64,000 nt of DNA from the NCBI RefSeq assembly GCF_023051165.1, contig NZ_JALKIG010000004.1, forward strand, positions 1 to 64,000, read 5' to 3'. The DNA is from Veillonella sp. KGMB01456. Lineage in GTDB: Bacteria > Bacillota > Negativicutes > Veillonellales > Veillonellaceae. The notes under the pieces are model-generated. The model was not told where the DNA came from, ran no database searches, and was given only the letters and a program-made list of their open reading frames with translations. A program made the translations under genes and the position numbers. Positions 37,180 to 46,331 of this stretch are shown here, piece by piece. Numbering within the stretch: position 1 is the first letter of the stretch; each line of letters begins with the position of its first letter.

Positions 37180-38112
37180 ATTGGCTTCGTCAATATTATA
37201 ACCGCCGCGTATCCAATATAACGGTCGGTGCTTAACTTCTTCAAACACACGTCCCACATATTCACCGATAATACCGATACCGACGAGTTGCACACCACCT
37301 AAGAAGAAAATAGCAACGCCCAAAGTAGCCCAGCCGCTCACAGCGGAGTCGGTGAAGAAATGCACATATAGAATATGCAAAATCATGAGCAAGCTCAATA
37401 AGCCGCAAATCAGACCGATATAAAAAGCGGCCCTTAGCGGTACTTTTGAGAAAGCCGCAATGCCGTCCAAGGCAAAGTGCAACATTTTGCGCACACTGAA
37501 CTTGGATTTGCCGGCAAAACGCGGTGGCGCCACAAAGTGGATTTCCGCTTGATTATAACCGATAGCACCAACGATGCCACGCAAAAAGCGACCGTGCTCA
37601 CGGAAACGCAGCAAGGTATCCAAGGCGCGACGATTCATCAAACGGAAATCGGAGCCCCCTTCTACGATTGGCACATTGGCCATTATGTTCATTAATTTGT
37701 AATAATATTTTGATGTGAAAGATTTAGCCCAGCCCGCATCTTCCGTGGAATCACGAATGGTGCGCACTACATCGTGGCCTTCTTCCCAAAGTCGAACTAA
37801 TTCCGGAATCAATTCCGGCGGATGCTGCATATCACCATCCATAGTAATGACCGCATCACCGGTGGAATAATCAAGTCCGCAGGTCAGCGCCAATTGATGG
37901 CCGAAATTACGGGCCAACAACAACACCTTAACATCTTTATCCTCAGCCGCAATATGGCTGAGCATAGTCGCCGAATCATCGGACGAACCATCATCGACGA
38001 AGATAATTTCCTGGTCGTAAGGTAGCGTGTTCAGCACTTTTTTGACCGAGCTGTAGAATTTTTTTATATTTGCCTCTTCATTATATACGGGCACTACTAC
38101 TGACAATAACAT
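37138..38112 (-). CDS. Family 2 glycosyltransferase, polyprenyl-phosphate type
   Basis: A 324-residue GtrB/DPM1-like enzyme that likely moves a sugar from a nucleotide donor to undecaprenyl phosphate. The GT2 core has SVVVPVYNEEANI, IFVDDGSSDDSA and VITMDGDMQHPPELI. Two C-terminal membrane helices lie at about 225-250 and 258-285. The ATG at 38112 has a GGAGG site; the frame is open to 38172. The C-terminus (NQSQGHNNAPKRGL) overlaps a tandem repeat and may be recently formed. Confidence 0.88.
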   Translation of the reverse strand: MLLSVVVPVYNEEANIKKFYSSVKKVLNTLPYDQEIIFVDDGSSDDSATMLSHIAAEDKDVKVLLLARNFGHQLALTCGLDYSTGDAVITMDGDMQHPPELIPELVRLWEEGHDVVRTIRDSTEDAGWAKSFTSKYYYKLMNIMANVPIVEGGSDFRLMNRRALDTLLRFREHGRFLRGIVGAIGYNQAEIHFVAPPRFAGKSKFSVRKMLHFALDGIAAFSKVPLRAAFYIGLICGLLSLLMILHILYVHFFTDSAVSGWATLGVAIFFLGGVQLVGIGIIGEYVGRVFEEVKHRPLYWIRGGYNIDEANQSQGHNNAPKRGL

Positions 38113-38194
38113 AGGCCGCCTCCGTTTCCTTAATTGCGACTTTATTTTACTAAATTTCAAGGCCCTTGGCAAATAAACAAAGTTTAAAATAAAA

Positions 38195-38224
38195 AGTTGA
38201 ACCCCGCCGAAGCAGAGTTCAACT
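38195..38224 (-). terminator. Terminator of lepB
   Basis: AGTTGAAC/GTTCAACT stem with a 14-base loop, followed by TTTTTA on the minus strand, about 55 bases after lepB. Confidence 0.75.
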
Positions 38225-38279
38225 GACTTTCTGCAAAATCTGTTATGTAATCGACTCCACGTTAAACTTTCAATTCAAA

Positions 38280-38876
38280 TTAAAAGCTTAAATCATATAC
38301 CACATGACCGATTACATTTTTAATAGGCACAGGGCCGATAAAGCGGCTGTCGCTGGAATGATTGCGATTATCCCCCATTACGAAGACATGACCTTCCGGT
38401 ACAACGACCGGTGCCGTTTGGCTATATTGCATAGTCGGTTCTTTCGTATATGGTTCTTCCAATTCCTTGCCATTGCGCCATACATGGCCATCTTTAAACT
38501 CTAACGTATCGCCCGGCAAGCCAATCACACGTTTTACCCAAGCATCATGGCGTTCCGCATCTTTACTGAAAATAGAAACGTAGTTCGATACAACATCAGC
38601 CACATCATCTTTCCAGGTACGATCACGATTAACACGGCTGTCGATGATAACAATATCGCCGTATTGCGGCATATTGCCTTGAATATGATCTAATTTAGAT
38701 ACAACCAGAAAATCACCGTTATGCAGTGTATCTTCCATGGATTCACCAGATACACGAGTAATCTGCCCCAAGAACAAATGAACTACAATCGCAATAGCGA
38801 GGGCAATAATAATCGCATATAACCACTCACCGATTTCATGTATAATCTGTTTTCCAATTGACTTTTCTTCTGCCAT
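38280..38876 (-). CDS. lepB: Signal peptidase I
   Basis: A 198-residue membrane-bound Ser/Lys protease removing signal peptides. One N-terminal membrane helix (about 15-35) is followed by box B SGESMEDTLHNGDFLVVSK with the catalytic Ser, box D WVKRVIGLPGDTLEFKDG with the general-base Lys, and box E MGDNRNHSSDSRFIGPV. Confidence 0.96.
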   Translation of the reverse strand: MAEEKSIGKQIIHEIGEWLYAIIIALAIAIVVHLFLGQITRVSGESMEDTLHNGDFLVVSKLDHIQGNMPQYGDIVIIDSRVNRDRTWKDDVADVVSNYVSIFSKDAERHDAWVKRVIGLPGDTLEFKDGHVWRNGKELEEPYTKEPTMQYSQTAPVVVPEGHVFVMGDNRNHSSDSRFIGPVPIKNVIGHVVYDLSF

Positions 38877-39018
38877 ACAACCTTCCGGCTTCGTTACAAC
38901 ACCCTACTGTCAAGCCATATTGCTTAAAACTGTCAACCTCTATGTTGAAAGTTTCTTACCAAGACTCAACCATTGTTGCTAAAACCGGACTCCTTTCTTC
39001 AAAGAACCGTGCTGCTAT

Positions 39019-39891
39019 TTAGTGAATCGTCTTCTTCCCGAACTGACCGCCAAATACATCATGCACGTCAGAAATAGTAATAAACGCATTTTCGTCATTT
39101 TCATATACCACGTCTTTCAACTTGGTGATTTCCAAACGCGTCACTACTGAGTATAGCACTTTTTTCGGTTGTTTTGAATAGCCACCTTCACCAAAAAGAA
39201 CGGTTACGCCACGACCGAGTCGTTTCGTAAGCACTTCACTGATTTCATCCGGATAATCCGTAATAATCATAACGCCCTTGGATTCTTCAAGACCGGTGAT
39301 GGTAATATCAATCATCTTATACGCAATAAAGTACGCAATAAGGGAATACATAGCACTGTTCCAGCTATATACGAAGCCTGCTGCCCCCAAAATGAATAAG
39401 TTTAAAAACATAACGATTTCGCCAACGGAGAAGCTGCTCTTTTTGTCAAAAATAATAGCCACAATTTCACTGCCATCCAAAGAACCGCCGTTACGAATAA
39501 TCATGCCAACACCCAGACCAAGGATAATCCCGCCAAAAATCGAAGCCAGGAACGGGTCGATGGTCACCGGTGGTACATCATGCATGAATACGGAAAAAAC
39601 AGAAATGCACATTACCGAGAATAAGGTGGCAATGGTAAAACTGCGCCCGATAAGGCGATAGCCTATATAAAGGAACGGTAAATTAAGAATAACTACGAAA
39701 ACACTGAAAGATATGCCCGTAAGTTCCGTTGCCATCAAAGAAATACCGACTACACCACCGTCGATGATGCTGTTCGGTACGAGAAATACATCCAAACCGA
39801 AGGTATAAATCAAAGACCCTACAATCATCCAAAAGTAACGAATTGCATGATCCTTCCATGTTAATTTTTGTGAACGTTTAGCTGCTGCCAT
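39019..39891 (-). CDS. YitT family membrane protein
   Basis: A 290-residue protein with about six membrane helices (DUF161, YitT-type; GLDVFLVPNSIIDGGVVGIS, GLGVGMIIRNGGSLDGSEIVA) and a C-terminal cytoplasmic DUF2179 domain (about 205-285; GVMIITDYPDEISEVL, KKVLYSVVTRLEI). The function is unproven. It follows an RNase-H-like gene by three bases. Confidence 0.9.
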   Translation of the reverse strand: MAAAKRSQKLTWKDHAIRYFWMIVGSLIYTFGLDVFLVPNSIIDGGVVGISLMATELTGISFSVFVVILNLPFLYIGYRLIGRSFTIATLFSVMCISVFSVFMHDVPPVTIDPFLASIFGGIILGLGVGMIIRNGGSLDGSEIVAIIFDKKSSFSVGEIVMFLNLFILGAAGFVYSWNSAMYSLIAYFIAYKMIDITITGLEESKGVMIITDYPDEISEVLTKRLGRGVTVLFGEGGYSKQPKKVLYSVVTRLEITKLKDVVYENDENAFITISDVHDVFGGQFGKKTIH

Positions 39892-39894
39892 TGT

Positions 39895-40368
39895 CTATCC
39901 CCTTTCTTTCTTGCCCAAAATATATTGTTCACCGATTATCCACGCCGTAAAATCATCAACCGGCACCGGTGGATACAGCATGCCTTTCGGCACCAATCGT
40001 TTCAAACCGGTAGGCGGATGAAACTCAAAATAACGTTTACGCGCCACTTCCGTAGTATGTGCTTCTTCAGCGAGTGCTACCGGTAAATCTTGTGTTTTGC
40101 CTAAGGTTTCCAATATGTGAAATACAAATTTATGATTCGTCCCATTACCGCAAATTAATTCATTAATCGCTTTAAACTGTGTAAGAACGGATGTGAGTGA
40201 TGTTTCAAGCTCCGCAGTCGGAACAATTGCTTTATATACCAATGTAGCGGTTGCTTTCGTCATGACCGCAACGCCACTTTTCTCGCGTCCCGGATCCACC
40301 GCCAACAGTAAAGGCGCCTTGGCGTCTACATTAGCCGCTTTATACAAAGCATCTGTGTCTAATTGCAT
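39895..40368 (-). CDS. Divergent YqgF-like RNase-H-fold protein
   Basis: A 157-residue protein. LLAVDPGREKSGVAVM matches the first YqgF/RuvC strand, LICGNGTNHK the second motif, EEAHTTEVARKRYFEFHPP the DERLTT-like helix and VDDFTAWIIGEQYIL the last acidic helix. Acidic residues at all expected points are kept, so nuclease activity is plausible. It is distinct from ruvC and ruvX, also in this window. Function unknown. Confidence 0.72.
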   Translation of the reverse strand: MQLDTDALYKAANVDAKAPLLLAVDPGREKSGVAVMTKATATLVYKAIVPTAELETSLTSVLTQFKAINELICGNGTNHKFVFHILETLGKTQDLPVALAEEAHTTEVARKRYFEFHPPTGLKRLVPKGMLYPPVPVDDFTAWIIGEQYILGKKERG

Positions 40369-40449
40369 CCCCAGCCTCCTTTACTATACTCGTGCCAACT
40401 ATTTGGCACAACCATCGAACATATCCCTACCCTATTACCTAAAAATTTT

Positions 40450-40616
40450 CACAAAAAATGCTGTCGGTAGCTAAGCTATCGGCAGCATTCTATCTGTTCC
40501 GGCATAGTAATCAAATCGATACCTCAGTTTATAAGCAATACTCAGCCTACATGCCCTACAAACATAGCTGCAACAGGTGAATTTACAATTTGCTTTTCAA
40601 ACGAATCTTTTCGATA
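40450..40616 (-). ncRNA. Candidate short RNA or terminated leader
   Basis: A promoter-like TGGTATAAT (40623-40631) is followed about 130 bases later by a 14-base stem (40457-40470 with 40476-40489, two G-U pairs) and TTTTTT on the minus strand. No ORF of note lies between. It could be a small RNA, a leader for the downstream YqgF-like gene, or simply the terminator of the DUF3084 gene. The rest of 40369-40766 holds a TGCCAA/TTGGCA hairpin (40395-40410) and the repeat at 40689. Confidence 0.4.
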
Positions 40617-40622
40617 TGTTTT

Positions 40623-40631
40623 ATTATACCA
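40623..40631 (-). promoter_or_regulatory. Extended -10-like element before a strong terminator
   Basis: TGGTATAAT on the minus strand, same class as other extended -10 elements here; no -35 box. Confidence 0.4.
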
Positions 40632-40688
40632 TATAAGTAACAAGGCTTAGTTACTAAATCTTATATAACCTATGCTTTTTTCACATAA

Positions 40689-40776
40689 TTAAAATCATTG
40701 AATCTCAAATTACCGCAATTTAATCGTCATGACTATTTCATCGATATTAAATCATCACGCTAAAACTTACGATCCA
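40689..40776 (-). repeat. Degenerate tandem repeat spanning the DUF3084 stop codon
   Basis: Units start at 40689, 40719 and 40747 (28-30 bases apart) with a TTAAATCATCA-like head. The last unit includes the stop codon of the gene ending at 40767. Confidence 0.45.
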
Positions 40777-41963
40777 GAAGTATTGGTGCGCACCGGATCA
40801 AGGCGCAATTCAATCTGAACCGGACCGGTCGTATAAGTATCTTCATTTACAATAGCTCTGATGCGAACAGGACCACTCAAGCGGCTCAATTGACGAATGG
40901 TATCAAATAATTCATCACCCGGTAAAGAGCCTACGTCGCCGGAAATCGGATCCGGCAAAATGCCTTTAGACTTTGCCTGGGCATTCACGTCTTTTAAGAA
41001 AGATAATACGGCAAACTGCGCATTGTCGCCCCCTTCAACTTCAGCGGACCAAATTACATCGCCCTTATCGTATATTTTCTGATACGGATACGCATGAATT
41101 TCAGCCAAAGCGGCTTCGCCGTAAATAATATTGGCCGCTGCGGTCACGCGAATCGTCATCGGTTCCGTAGCGCTGGCCACCTGTTTAGCTACTTCTTCCA
41201 AATTGTTGCGACTTACATAAATAACGGCACGGTTTTCATCAATTCCGAGACGGCGTAAAATCAAACCGTTGGTGTCATTCAAAATGCTCGTAATCGCCTT
41301 GGCGCTTTCATCTTCGGTTAAGCCCGGACGAACCAAGGCCCCACTTAATACTTCACCGACACGGAAAAGCACGGTGCCTTCACGAACATGGGTAATCCCT
41401 TCTTCCAACCGTTTCGTAGTTACCCGTAAATCTTCAATATGTTGTTCCAATTCGGTTCTGGTATTTTCCAATGTTTGAATATCTTTGGCCGATTGAGCCA
41501 AGCGTGCATCAGCCTGACGGTACGCTTCTTGAACGGAAACAAGCTCTTCACTCATAGCATTACGAGCAGCGCGAGCTTCCTCCAATTCCTCCTGTGTTGC
41601 TTGCACATCTTTACGCATCGTATTTAAAGCGACAGTCTTTTCGCTTAATTCTTTTTTGCCCGCTTCCAACTCTTGATTCTTAGCCGCTACATCGCTATTC
41701 AACTGATCCATTTCAGCTCGCAACTGCTCCATACCAAAAAGAGCGATACGAACATTTTCCGACGCAATGGCCAGCACCCCTAAGGTAAAGGCGGAAATTA
41801 AAATCCCCGTAACAATTGTCATAATAATGGATGTATGTTTTGGCCTGAGGCCAAAAATGGACATACGTCGCTTACCGATTTTAGTACCTAATTTATCGCC
41901 AATGAAAGCAATGGCGCCGCCCATGATAGCAATAATTAAAATAATATTTAAACCGACCAACAT
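40767..41963 (-). CDS. DUF3084 coiled-coil membrane protein
   Basis: A 398-residue DUF3084 family protein. Two membrane helices (about 3-25 and 45-68) flank the short loop KIGKRRMSIFGLRPKHTS. They are followed by a long coiled coil (about 75-195) and a globular end with IRLRIDENRAVIYV-like and VRIRAIVNEDTYTTGPVQIE stretches. Function is unknown; the layout suggests a cell-envelope role. Its proximity to the lpt genes, convergent in neither direction but separated by their terminator, is noted without inference. Confidence 0.85.
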   Translation of the reverse strand: MLVGLNIILIIAIMGGAIAFIGDKLGTKIGKRRMSIFGLRPKHTSIIMTIVTGILISAFTLGVLAIASENVRIALFGMEQLRAEMDQLNSDVAAKNQELEAGKKELSEKTVALNTMRKDVQATQEELEEARAARNAMSEELVSVQEAYRQADARLAQSAKDIQTLENTRTELEQHIEDLRVTTKRLEEGITHVREGTVLFRVGEVLSGALVRPGLTEDESAKAITSILNDTNGLILRRLGIDENRAVIYVSRNNLEEVAKQVASATEPMTIRVTAAANIIYGEAALAEIHAYPYQKIYDKGDVIWSAEVEGGDNAQFAVLSFLKDVNAQAKSKGILPDPISGDVGSLPGDELFDTIRQLSRLSGPVRIRAIVNEDTYTTGPVQIELRLDPVRTNTSGS

Positions 41964-42170
41964 GTCGAGCGCACTCCTTTCCTCTTATAATCAAATTTAC
42001 CAATTTATCACTAAAACATTTATGCGAGAGACTTATAATAAACCTTTATGCCAAGGCGCGAGGTTTTTTATCGTCTTATTAACTCTGCTAATTGAAAACT
42101 GAAATATATAGTTTCCGTTTCTATTGTACTCTATTTTCAAGAAAAGAAAAAGTAAACTTCATGAAAAAAA

Positions 42171-42199
42171 TGACCTTGGCAAAACAAATACCAAGGTCA
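42171..42199 (-). terminator. Terminator of the LPS export operon
   Basis: TGACCTTGG/CCAAGGTCA nine-base stem with an 11-base loop, followed on the minus strand by seven Ts. It lies about 80 bases after lptF and ends the envelope locus. The rest of the 41964-42276 gap is AT-rich with only a weak TACAAT candidate for the DUF3084 promoter. Confidence 0.85.
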
Positions 42200-42276
42200 T
42201 TATATCTATATCCAACATTTTATTGGAAAACTTTCTGAATCTATTGTAATAGATGCCTTCTGTTTTCGTTTTTCTT

Positions 42277-43368
42277 TTATTTAGATACTTTCCAGTTCAA
42301 CCACAAACCGGCGATAATCCCCAAAGTATCAGGGATAGCAGCCGCTACAAGCGGTGGCAGCGCTCCCCCTTTACCAAGCGCACCGGTAAAGGTCATTACC
42401 CCGTAATACACGAAGATAATGATGACGCTGAGACCAAACCCGATGGACGAGCTGGAACGCTGTTTTTGAAGGCCCAACGGCGCCCCTACCAAGGCAAATA
42501 CGAAGCTGGCAATAGGAATGGTAAAACGTTGATACATTTCCATTTCCCACTTGGTAGCCGTTACATAGCTCGCATTTAAGGCCTTAATTTGTTGACGCAG
42601 TTCTTTAATCGTCATTTCGTCAGGATCGCGTTGTTCCTGTGAAATCTGGTCCGGATCTTTAGCGATTGGCAATATCTGGTCTTTAAATCGCATCGTACGT
42701 TCTACACCATTGCCGTCGGCCGCCAAGTCATAGATAACACCGTTGTGCATTACCCAATACGTACCGTTCCAGGTTGCCGTATCGGCATGTTCAATCTGGG
42801 TTACTTCGCCATTGGTAAAAAGCTGAGCCGTAACACCGTTAATGAGTTTGGTTGTCGAATCATAACGCTTCGCATACATGAGGGTACTGATATTGTCCCC
42901 TTCCATAGTTTTCAAAACAATATGCTCCTGAGCCGGCGGCTCCGCCTGCTTCTTAATTTCATTACGAATAATGTTTTGATACGCATGGTTAGCGGCCGGT
43001 ACTACATATTCATTGAACGCAATAGCGCCGATAGAAATGAAGAATGCCGCAATATACACCGGCATGGCCAAGCGCAAGAAACTCATGCCGCCGGCACGCA
43101 TTACGATAATCTCACTGGTACCGCTCAAACGGCCAAAAGCCAACAGCGATGCCAAAAGTACGGCCATCGGGAATGTAAGTACCACAATGCTCGGCAAGGC
43201 TAAAATAAAGGCCCTGGTTACCGACCATAAGGACGCCCCGTATTCCGTAATATATTGAGCGATACGGAATAAAGTACCGGTCCCTACGAAAATACTGGTA
43301 AAGGCAAAAATACCGAAAAGAAAGGGGCCTATAAAACTTTTTAAAATATATTTATCTAATATTCGCAT
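42277..43368 (-). CDS. LptF/LptG family LPS export permease
   Basis: A 363-residue YjgP/YjgQ family protein: three N-terminal membrane helices (MRILDKYILKSFIGPFLFG onward), a periplasmic beta-jellyroll (about 125-265) and three C-terminal helices with FVFALVGAPLGLQKQ. In Proteobacteria LptF and LptG form a heterodimer with two LptB. Only one family member is present here, immediately downstream of lptB, so it may homodimerise or pair with a copy elsewhere. Confidence 0.9.
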   Translation of the reverse strand: MRILDKYILKSFIGPFLFGIFAFTSIFVGTGTLFRIAQYITEYGASLWSVTRAFILALPSIVVLTFPMAVLLASLLAFGRLSGTSEIIVMRAGGMSFLRLAMPVYIAAFFISIGAIAFNEYVVPAANHAYQNIIRNEIKKQAEPPAQEHIVLKTMEGDNISTLMYAKRYDSTTKLINGVTAQLFTNGEVTQIEHADTATWNGTYWVMHNGVIYDLAADGNGVERTMRFKDQILPIAKDPDQISQEQRDPDEMTIKELRQQIKALNASYVTATKWEMEMYQRFTIPIASFVFALVGAPLGLQKQRSSSSIGFGLSVIIIFVYYGVMTFTGALGKGGALPPLVAAAIPDTLGIIAGLWLNWKVSK

Positions 43369-43387
43369 GTTTGTATATCACCAGCCC

Positions 43388-44107
43388 CTACATATTAAAA
43401 CTATCGCCTAAATAATGCTTACGAGCCACCGGACTGTTGGCCACTTCATCAGCGGAACCTTCCAAGAGGATTTTACCATTGCTCAAAATATAAGCACGGT
43501 CAACGATACCTAAAGTTTCACGCACATTATGGTCCGTAATTAAGACGCCGATACCGCGTGCTTTTAGATGGCGAATGATAGATTGAATGTCGGCTACGGC
43601 AATAGGATCGACCCCGGCAAACGGTTCATCCAACAAAATAAACCGCGGTGCCAAGGCGATACAACGGGCAATTTCCACACGGCGTCGTTCACCCCCGGAT
43701 AATTGCATCCCCGTGCGTTGGCGCACATGTTCAATATGGAATTCCTGCAATAACGCTTCTACCGTTTCCTCAATCTCCGCCTTCGATTTAGTCGTTGTTT
43801 CCAACATGGCGCGGATATTGTCTTCCACGGAGAGTGACCGAAATACAGAAGCTTCCTGCGGCAAGTAACCGATGCCCTGATCGGCTCTTTTATACATAGG
43901 CATTCTGGTAATGTCTTTCTCACCGATAGTAATTGTACCGCTATTTGGTTTTTCAATGCCAACAATCATGTAGAAGGTGGTTGTCTTACCGGCCCCGTTA
44001 GGCCCCAATAAGCCCACCACTTCGCCTTCTTCGACACGAACACTGACACCATCTACAACATTGCGCCCTTTATATGTTTTTACTAAATCTCGGGTTTCAA
44101 TAAACAT
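43388..44107 (-). CDS. lptB: LPS export ABC transporter ATPase LptB
   Basis: A 239-residue ABC ATPase powering LPS extraction. Walker [16 protein letters not shown], signature [17 protein letters not shown], Walker [16 protein letters not shown] and the LptB-typical C-terminal [10 protein letters not shown]. It lies between lptA and lptF. Confidence 0.96.
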   Translation of the reverse strand: MFIETRDLVKTYKGRNVVDGVSVRVEEGEVVGLLGPNGAGKTTTFYMIVGIEKPNSGTITIGEKDITRMPMYKRADQGIGYLPQEASVFRSLSVEDNIRAMLETTTKSKAEIEETVEALLQEFHIEHVRQRTGMQLSGGERRRVEIARCIALAPRFILLDEPFAGVDPIAVADIQSIIRHLKARGIGVLITDHNVRETLGIVDRAYILSNGKILLEGSADEVANSPVARKHYLGDSFNM

Positions 44108-44119
44108 TCAAGTTACTCC

Positions 44120-44833
44120 TTACTGCTGCGGCGTGATGATCAACGTACTACGTCCACCTACAGTTTGTACCGAATTATCTTTCATTTCTAATTTTAATTC
44201 CGGCGCATTAAGCACATTACCGTTTTGTACGGCGTGAGCATTACCGGTTAAATACGCTACCCCATCATCCTGACCGGGCGTCTGGGTGTACACGGCATTA
44301 TCTGCACTGGCATCCAAATTGTGCTTAGCACTGTGCAAGGTTACATTTCCTTGTGCAGTGGCACGAATTTCATTGAGCCATCCTTGTACATAATCACCGG
44401 TCAATACGGCATCATCCATAACGAGTTTAGCATTGCCGCGGGATGTACCGTATTCCGTTTTAGTATTGTATGTTACGGTATCACCGAAAACTTGTTTATT
44501 TTCTTTTTGCAAACGAACATTACCGGTTGCCTGAAGCTGTTCATTATTGGTACTGTGAAGCGTCTGCGCGGATAAGGATGTATCCGAACCAATCATGCTG
44601 ACACCGCCGGACAAATCAGCTTCCTGTGTTTTTGTATTATACCAGCCGGTTTTACCGGTCATCGTCTTGTCTTCATTGATAATTACCACATTGCCATTGG
44701 CTCTGGCAATACCGCTGTTACCGTCATATTCCAAGGTATCGGCGGTAATGGACAAATTGGACTGAGCCGCCCAAACCGGTACCGCAAGGCCTGCCACAAG
44801 TGCAGTAACCGCCATTATTTTTGACAATTTCAT
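44120..44833 (-). CDS. lptA: LptA/OstA family periplasmic LPS-binding protein
   Basis: A 237-residue OstA-like protein with a signal peptide (about 1-22, ending PVWA). It has repeated beta elements such as ITADTLEYDGNSGIARANGN, LQATGNVRLQKENKQVFGD and YLTGNAHAVQNGNVLNAPEL. LptA forms the periplasmic bridge between LptC and the outer membrane. It is longer than E. coli LptA by about 50 residues, so extra beta turns are likely. Confidence 0.9.
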   Translation of the reverse strand: MKLSKIMAVTALVAGLAVPVWAAQSNLSITADTLEYDGNSGIARANGNVVIINEDKTMTGKTGWYNTKTQEADLSGGVSMIGSDTSLSAQTLHSTNNEQLQATGNVRLQKENKQVFGDTVTYNTKTEYGTSRGNAKLVMDDAVLTGDYVQGWLNEIRATAQGNVTLHSAKHNLDASADNAVYTQTPGQDDGVAYLTGNAHAVQNGNVLNAPELKLEMKDNSVQTVGGRSTLIITPQQ

Positions 44834-44849
44834 CTGTCAAATCCTCCCA

Positions 44850-45389
44850 TCACTTCTTAACTAATTTAGCATGACCCTTGGCCATGACTTTATTCAATAC
44901 CGTATCGGCTTCCAATTGATCACCGGTCACTACAGCATCGCTGTTAGAGAATGTAAACGGTGTTTCAGAAGTCAATTTCTTCGTTTTATTATCAAAGGAA
45001 ATAGATTCGGTAGTAAGTTCCACATCGGCACCATTAGTACCCTTTACACCACCGGCCAATTGCATTTTATTATGGTCCCCCGACATGTAACCGCGCGGTG
45101 CCGTTACAACGAGTGTTTTATCACCATCATAAAATGTTCCCTTCATATTTGTCAGGTAAATCTCCTTAGTCTTCGGATTCACTTTAATCTGTTCCGCCGA
45201 AACGGACCAAGCAGTTTTACCGTTTTGTTCTTCTGTGATGGTCGATCCGTCAAATGTCACTAGATTCCCCGTCGGTTGCGTCGGATCCGTTTTCGTTTCC
45301 GCCTCACCGCTTAGTAATATCCAGATAAACACCCCTACCAGTGCAAGTACGATGGCTATGACTAAAATCGTCTTCTTATTTTTTAGCAT
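44850..45389 (-). CDS. lptC: LptC family LPS export protein
   Basis: A 179-residue protein with one N-terminal membrane helix (about 7-27) and an LptC jellyroll domain (VTFDGSTITEEQNGKTAWSV, IYLTNMKGTFYDGDKTLVV, SDAVVTGDQLEADTVLNK). It hands LPS from LptBF(G) to LptA. Its first codons overlap the end of lpxL by 14 bases, so the two are coupled. Confidence 0.9.
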   Translation of the reverse strand: MLKNKKTILVIAIVLALVGVFIWILLSGEAETKTDPTQPTGNLVTFDGSTITEEQNGKTAWSVSAEQIKVNPKTKEIYLTNMKGTFYDGDKTLVVTAPRGYMSGDHNKMQLAGGVKGTNGADVELTTESISFDNKTKKLTSETPFTFSNSDAVVTGDQLEADTVLNKVMAKGHAKLVKK

Positions 45390-46311
45390 GAACTGCGTCC
45401 CTCACCTTCAGTTTTGCCTCAATATCCACTATTTCATTTAGTTTAGTATTCCAACGATGCTGGAACCATAACCATTCGGTAGGATGCTGTCTGATAAAAT
45501 CTTCCGTAACCCGTACGGTGGCTTCCGTCAAGCGGTAAATATCTTCTTCTTCATTCCCCGTATCTTCATAGTAAAGCGGCGGCAGTATTTCCACTACATG
45601 GCCTACCCCATCCGGCTTACGGTGCGTAAATACAGGTACTACGGGGGCTTTAAATTTCTGGGCAAAGGTTGCCGGACCTGTTACAGCCGATGATTCCTGT
45701 CCCAAAAATTCAACCGGTAATCCCTGAATATAACCATCCTGGTCCGCCAAGAAACCTAAGAGTTTCTTTTGTTTCATCGCTTTTACGGCACGAATCATTT
45801 CGGAACCGCCGCGAGCAAATACTTCAAGCCCTACCATTTCACGATATTCATTAAGCAATCGTGTAACTTGTGCATTTGGCTGTTTCTTAACAATGGTTGT
45901 GGACGGATAACCGCTGGCAGCCAACGCTGCGCCCATCCATTCCCAGTTGCCTACATGGGCCGTCAAAATAACAACGCCTCGTTTCTCGGCCAATGCTTTA
46001 TCTAAATATTCCATACCGTGCATTTCTACATGCTCGGCAATAAATTCCTTCGTTAAGTTTGGCATATATAAAATTTCCAGTGCGGAACGGCCCAAATTCT
46101 TAAATAATTCACAGAGAATTTGTTCCGCTTCTTTTTCTGAAACATTCATGCCCTTCATGACATTATAAATGCCACGTTTAATTTGTTTTTTAGCAAACAG
46201 CGAGTATAAAGGGCCTAAGCCTGCCCCTATACAAAGTATCGTGCGATACGACAACTTACAAGTCAATGCGCTTAAGCCTTTTAACAGTTTATATTGCCAT
46301 TCATTTGACAT
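45376..46311 (-). CDS. Lipid A biosynthesis acyltransferase, LpxL/HtrB type
   Basis: A 311-residue membrane-associated acyltransferase. The HX4E catalytic motif is in VVILTAHVGNWEWMG, with a downstream GFLADQDGYIQGLPVEFLG block and a C-terminal HPTEWLWFQHRWNT. It adds a secondary acyl chain to Kdo-lipid A. A second family member lies at 58400-59305, so two late acylations are likely; which acts first is not evident. Confidence 0.9.
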   Translation of the reverse strand: MSNEWQYKLLKGLSALTCKLSYRTILCIGAGLGPLYSLFAKKQIKRGIYNVMKGMNVSEKEAEQILCELFKNLGRSALEILYMPNLTKEFIAEHVEMHGMEYLDKALAEKRGVVILTAHVGNWEWMGAALAASGYPSTTIVKKQPNAQVTRLLNEYREMVGLEVFARGGSEMIRAVKAMKQKKLLGFLADQDGYIQGLPVEFLGQESSAVTGPATFAQKFKAPVVPVFTHRKPDGVGHVVEILPPLYYEDTGNEEEDIYRLTEATVRVTEDFIRQHPTEWLWFQHRWNTKLNEIVDIEAKLKVRDAVHAKK

Positions 46312-46331
46312 ACCGTACGTACCTCCTTTCG

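Noticed and set aside
37116-37298. 60-codon minus-strand frame at the glycosyltransferase end
   Set aside because: It overlaps the glycosyltransferase in another frame and the tandem repeat; no ribosome site.
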